Part shown: piece after piece, positions 33,052 through 35,688 of the stretch
Layout: each line of letters starts with the position of its first letter
How positions within the stretch are numbered: position 1 is the first letter of the stretch
Source: Acidobacteriota bacterium
GTDB taxonomy: Bacteria > Acidobacteriota > Terriglobia > Terriglobales > Acidobacteriaceae
Assembly: GCA_003225455.1 (NCBI GenBank)
Contig: QIAB01000038.1
Coordinates: 2,473 to 38,160 of the forward strand
Length of the DNA stretch: 35,688 bases
Direction of reading: 5' to 3'
Notes under the pieces: generated by a model
The model's input: only the letters and a program-made list of their open reading frames with translations
The model's database searches: none
What the model was told of the DNA's origin: nothing
Position numbers and translations under genes: made by a program

Positions 33052-35046
33052 TCAAATTCTCTTGAAGGCTTTCTGGATATCCTTCAGCGAATAACGCAGA
33101 ACTACCGGCCTGCCGTGTGGACATGACATAGGGCATTCGGTTTTGGCGAGCTCGGCAATCAGCCATTCCATTTTGTTCTGCTCGAGTGCCATATTGACCT
33201 TGATAGCGGCGTGACAGGCGATGGACGCGGCGATGCGGGCGCGTAGTTTATCGACATTTAACGCCTGCTCTTCGCGCGTGAGCTGGTCGAGCAATTCGTC
33301 AAGCATGCTCTCAATTTGGGGGGCTTCGATTCCGGCGGGGGCGATCTTTACCGCAATGCTGCGGGCCCCGAAAGGTTCCACTTCAAATCCGTTGGCAGCC
33401 AGCTCGTCAGAAATTTCAGTGAGCACGGCCTGCTGCGCGGGAGTGAGATCAACGATCAGAGGCATCAGCAGGCGCTGACTTTCCACTTTCTCCAAGGCGC
33501 GCTGCCTGAGGATCCGCTCGAAGAGCACGCGCTCGTGGGCGACGTGCTGATCGATAATCCACAGTCCCTCGTGATTCACGGCGAGAATGAAGGACTCGCG
33601 AATTTGGCCGAGCGGTTTGAGCGAGGCGAGAGAGGGCACAAGATCGCTGGGCGGCTCCGGCTCGATTGACAAAGCAGGGGTGCAGCCGTCCATGGGAACG
33701 GTTTGCGCTGGAATACGAGCCAGAGCTACCGCGGCATTGGCCTCGACCGTGATGGTTTCGTTTCCGAAGTGTAGCCGCTCGGTAGCAGGCGGCAGAACCG
33801 GCGGTTGCAGCGCGAATCCCGCGGGCGCAGCGGGAGCGTAAAGAGAGCGCCATGCAGCAATGTCCACCATGGTGGCGCGTGCTCCCGGCGTCAGCGATGG
33901 GCTAGCCGTGGGATGCGCATCAATTTCTTTGGTGAATTGCGGCACCGGGCGGGCTTTCATCAGCGCGGCGCGAACTGAATCACGCACGAAGTCGTGAACG
34001 ACGGTCTGCTGGCGAAATCGAACTTCGGTCTTAGAGGGATGAACATTGACATCGACTTCAGCGCTGGGCAACTCCAGAAACAGGAGCACCACCGGAAATA
34101 CCGACGGCGGAATGATGTTACGGTAGGCTTCAGTAAGGGCATGCTGGATGAGACGGTCGCGGATAAGGCGTCCGTTGACGAAGACGTAAATCGAATTGCG
34201 ATTGAGCTTTTGGATCTCGGGCTTGGATATGAAACCGTGAGCGCGGAGGTCGCCGAACGACTTCTCTTGCTCCTGGACGGAATCTTCGGGGGCGCTCGCG
34301 TCACCTGTTTCCTGCTCTCTTCTCCAAGGTGGCGGTTGCGGCAAGCCAACCCGCTCGAGCGGCTGCAGCGCGGCGACTGGAATCAGTTGATCCAGAACGT
34401 CTTTGCCAAAGATCTGGTAGACGCGTTGGGCGCGATCGCTTACGGGCGGGGCAACCAGAACGGCATTGGTGGCGGAATGCAGCTCGAAGTGCTTATCGGG
34501 ATGGGCCAGCGCATAGTGGGTCACCAGCGACGCGATATGTGAAAGTTCGGTGGCCTCGGCTTTCAGAAATTTCTTCCGCGCAGGCGTATTAAAGAAGAGA
34601 TCGCGCACCGTGATGGAAGTGCCCGGGGGCACACCGGCTTCTTCTACGCGGAAAATCTTGCCGCCGTTAATCTCAAGAAGGGTTCCAGAGGGTTCTTCGG
34701 GAGCGCGCGTTTCAAGTCTCAGGCGCGAAACCGAAGCGATCGAGGGCAGCGCCTCTCCGCGGAACCCCAGGGTTGCCACCGTGAGTAAGTCCTCGGCATT
34801 TTTGATTTTTGAAGTGGCGTGGCGCTCGAAGGCGAGCAGGGCGTCGTCGCGAGTCATACCACAGCCGTCGTCGGTAATTTGAATAAGCTTCCTACCGCCT
34901 GCCTCGACCTGGATGCGGATGCGTGTAGATCCGGCATCGAGGGAATTTTCCAGAAGCTCCTTAACTACAGAAGCTGGACGCTCCACCACCTCGCCGGCGG
35001 CGATCTTGTTGGCGACGTGCTCAGGAAGGACGTGGATGCGGCCCAT
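33052..35046 (-). CDS. mutL: DNA mismatch repair protein MutL (endonuclease type)
   Basis: This 664-residue protein has the N-terminal GHKL ATPase (IAAGEVVERPASVVKELLENSLDAG, DDGCGM, LGFRGEALPSI). A variable linker spans about 360-465, and the C-terminal domain has the endonuclease motif as DQHVAHERVLFE (499-510; the usual form is DQHA) and the zinc-site CPHGRP (642-647). It couples MutS mismatch recognition to strand nicking. The ATG at 35046 begins the family-typical MGRIHVLPEHVANKIAAGEVV. mutS is not in the window. Confidence 0.97.
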   Translation of the reverse strand: MGRIHVLPEHVANKIAAGEVVERPASVVKELLENSLDAGSTRIRIQVEAGGRKLIQITDDGCGMTRDDALLAFERHATSKIKNAEDLLTVATLGFRGEALPSIASVSRLRLETRAPEEPSGTLLEINGGKIFRVEEAGVPPGTSITVRDLFFNTPARKKFLKAEATELSHIASLVTHYALAHPDKHFELHSATNAVLVAPPVSDRAQRVYQIFGKDVLDQLIPVAALQPLERVGLPQPPPWRREQETGDASAPEDSVQEQEKSFGDLRAHGFISKPEIQKLNRNSIYVFVNGRLIRDRLIQHALTEAYRNIIPPSVFPVVLLFLELPSAEVDVNVHPSKTEVRFRQQTVVHDFVRDSVRAALMKARPVPQFTKEIDAHPTASPSLTPGARATMVDIAAWRSLYAPAAPAGFALQPPVLPPATERLHFGNETITVEANAAVALARIPAQTVPMDGCTPALSIEPEPPSDLVPSLASLKPLGQIRESFILAVNHEGLWIIDQHVAHERVLFERILRQRALEKVESQRLLMPLIVDLTPAQQAVLTEISDELAANGFEVEPFGARSIAVKIAPAGIEAPQIESMLDELLDQLTREEQALNVDKLRARIAASIACHAAIKVNMALEQNKMEWLIAELAKTECPMSCPHGRPVVLRYSLKDIQKAFKRI

Positions 35047-35114
35047 GTCAGTTTTGGCCTTCAGTCTCTGCGCGCAACTTGTGCTCTCCAGTTTGGTCTG
35101 CGAATCAGCAGTTC

Positions 35115-35688
35115 TCAGTTCTCAGTTGAATGAAAGTCGATGGCGACGGTGGTTTCCACGCGCACCGGCTTGCCATTTACGCGGAATGGCTGAAAACGCC
35201 ACCACTTCACGGCGTCAATGGCGGCGGCAGTCAGGATTTGAGGACCGCTGAGGGGGCGAACGTCGGCCACCGTGCCATTAGTAGCGATAACCGCATCCAG
35301 CACCACCACGTCTCCCAAGCCGCGCGCATTCGCAGACACGTTCGCAGGAAGGGTGGGATCGACCTTATGAATTGCGAGCCGATCGACCATTTCTGCGGGC
35401 AGCCGAATGGGACCGTCGGTCGAATCTCGGTCAAGCTGGCGTGCGGCTGGCGATTCCTTAAGTGCTGTCGGTGATTCCAATTCCTGCCACGCGCGACGCC
35501 AATGCCACCATCCCAAGGCGGCGGCGAGGACGAGGCTGAGTGCTGTGGCGCTGATCACTGTGCCAGAGAGGTGAGGTCTGCGCGAGGAGCGTTGGTTATC
35601 CACTGCTTTCAGCTTCTGCTCGGCACTGGATTTCGGCGCCGAGCGAGCTTGAGTTTTGTGCTCCGTAATTTTCGGAACTGATGTGGCC
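35115..35688 (-). CDS. TonB C-terminal domain protein, 5' end beyond the window
   Basis: The frame is open from the window edge (first whole codon at 35687) to the stop at 35115, giving at least 190 residues. A GTG at 35603 could start a 162-residue form, but the sequence before it is open and protein-like (KITEHKTQARSAPKSSAEQKLK), so the gene probably begins outside. One membrane helix (about 16-31 from the GTG) is followed by a TonB-C domain: LGDVVVLDAVIATNGTVADVRPLSGP, then AIDAVKWWRFQPFRVNGKPVRVETTVAIDF. It should span the inner membrane with its TonB-like domain in the periplasm. It lies 68 bp upstream of mutL. Confidence 0.85.
   Translation of the reverse strand, partial: ATSVPKITEHKTQARSAPKSSAEQKLKAVDNQRSSRRPHLSGTVISATALSLVLAAALGWWHWRRAWQELESPTALKESPAARQLDRDSTDGPIRLPAEMVDRLAIHKVDPTLPANVSANARGLGDVVVLDAVIATNGTVADVRPLSGPQILTAAAIDAVKWWRFQPFRVNGKPVRVETTVAIDFHSTEN

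Noticed and set aside
33994-34542. 182-codon plus-strand open frame opposite mutL
   Set aside because: It is fully antisense to conserved MutL sequence and shows no protein features of its own.

Overview
The window reads as a chromosomal segment of an Acidobacteriota bacterium (Terriglobia/Koribacter-like). This is inferred from gene content and style, not from a database search. The pointers are an alternative complex III plus caa3 oxidase cluster, many secreted proteins of unknown function, a TonB-like protein, and several families of short hairpin-rich dispersed repeats. I saw no rRNA, tRNA, CRISPR array, prophage or transposase gene.

Region 1 (1-7762, + strand) is a respiratory cluster. 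It holds the tail of actC, then actD, actE and actF of alternative complex III (quinol to cytochrome c / oxidase), a one-helix accessory protein, a SCO1/SenC copper chaperone, and coxB, coxA, coxC and coxD of an A2-type (YSHP motif) caa3 cytochrome c oxidase whose subunit II carries its own cytochrome c domain. The most striking observation is here. The coxB reading frame is interrupted by one in-frame TAG (4672-4674) exactly inside the CuA-binding motif, between the second Cys ligand and the His ligand. The frame is otherwise intact to the end of the cytochrome c domain.

Region 2 (7763-12914) holds a 1009-residue FAD plus Fe-S dehydrogenase (YdiJ/D-2-hydroxyacid dehydrogenase type), a small M15-type peptidase on the minus strand, and a 384-residue protein with a C-terminal membrane anchor. 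The dehydrogenase gene starts in one dispersed repeat and contains another, in frame, in its linker.

Region 3 (12915-24188) holds sppA, an HU gene, a secreted protein of unknown function, a DUF2071/YqjF protein, a CPA2-type antiporter, fabG, a GNAT acetyltransferase, a dienelactone-hydrolase-like enzyme, an MsbA-like ABC exporter, a hybrid histidine kinase and, on the minus strand, a yeast-FCY1-like cytosine deaminase.

Region 4 (24189-35688) holds a DUF1579-like secreted protein, a PilZ/coiled-coil protein (-), a small Cys/His zinc-ribbon-like protein, a secreted HELSE-containing protein of EXORDIUM-like appearance, a frameshifted secreted protein (-), a MOSC protein, a divergent NRAMP-family transporter (-), mutL (-) and a TonB-C protein (-) that runs off the window edge.

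A structured repeat of about 222 bp is present twice in the same orientation (13012-13234 and 30306-30529). It has 14-bp inverted arms and internal hairpins, and each copy ends about 80 bp upstream of a start codon (sppA and the MOSC gene). Other repeat families lie at 611-629, 3053-3130, 4053-4093, 7777-7810 and 10023-10091, and several of them blur or create gene starts.
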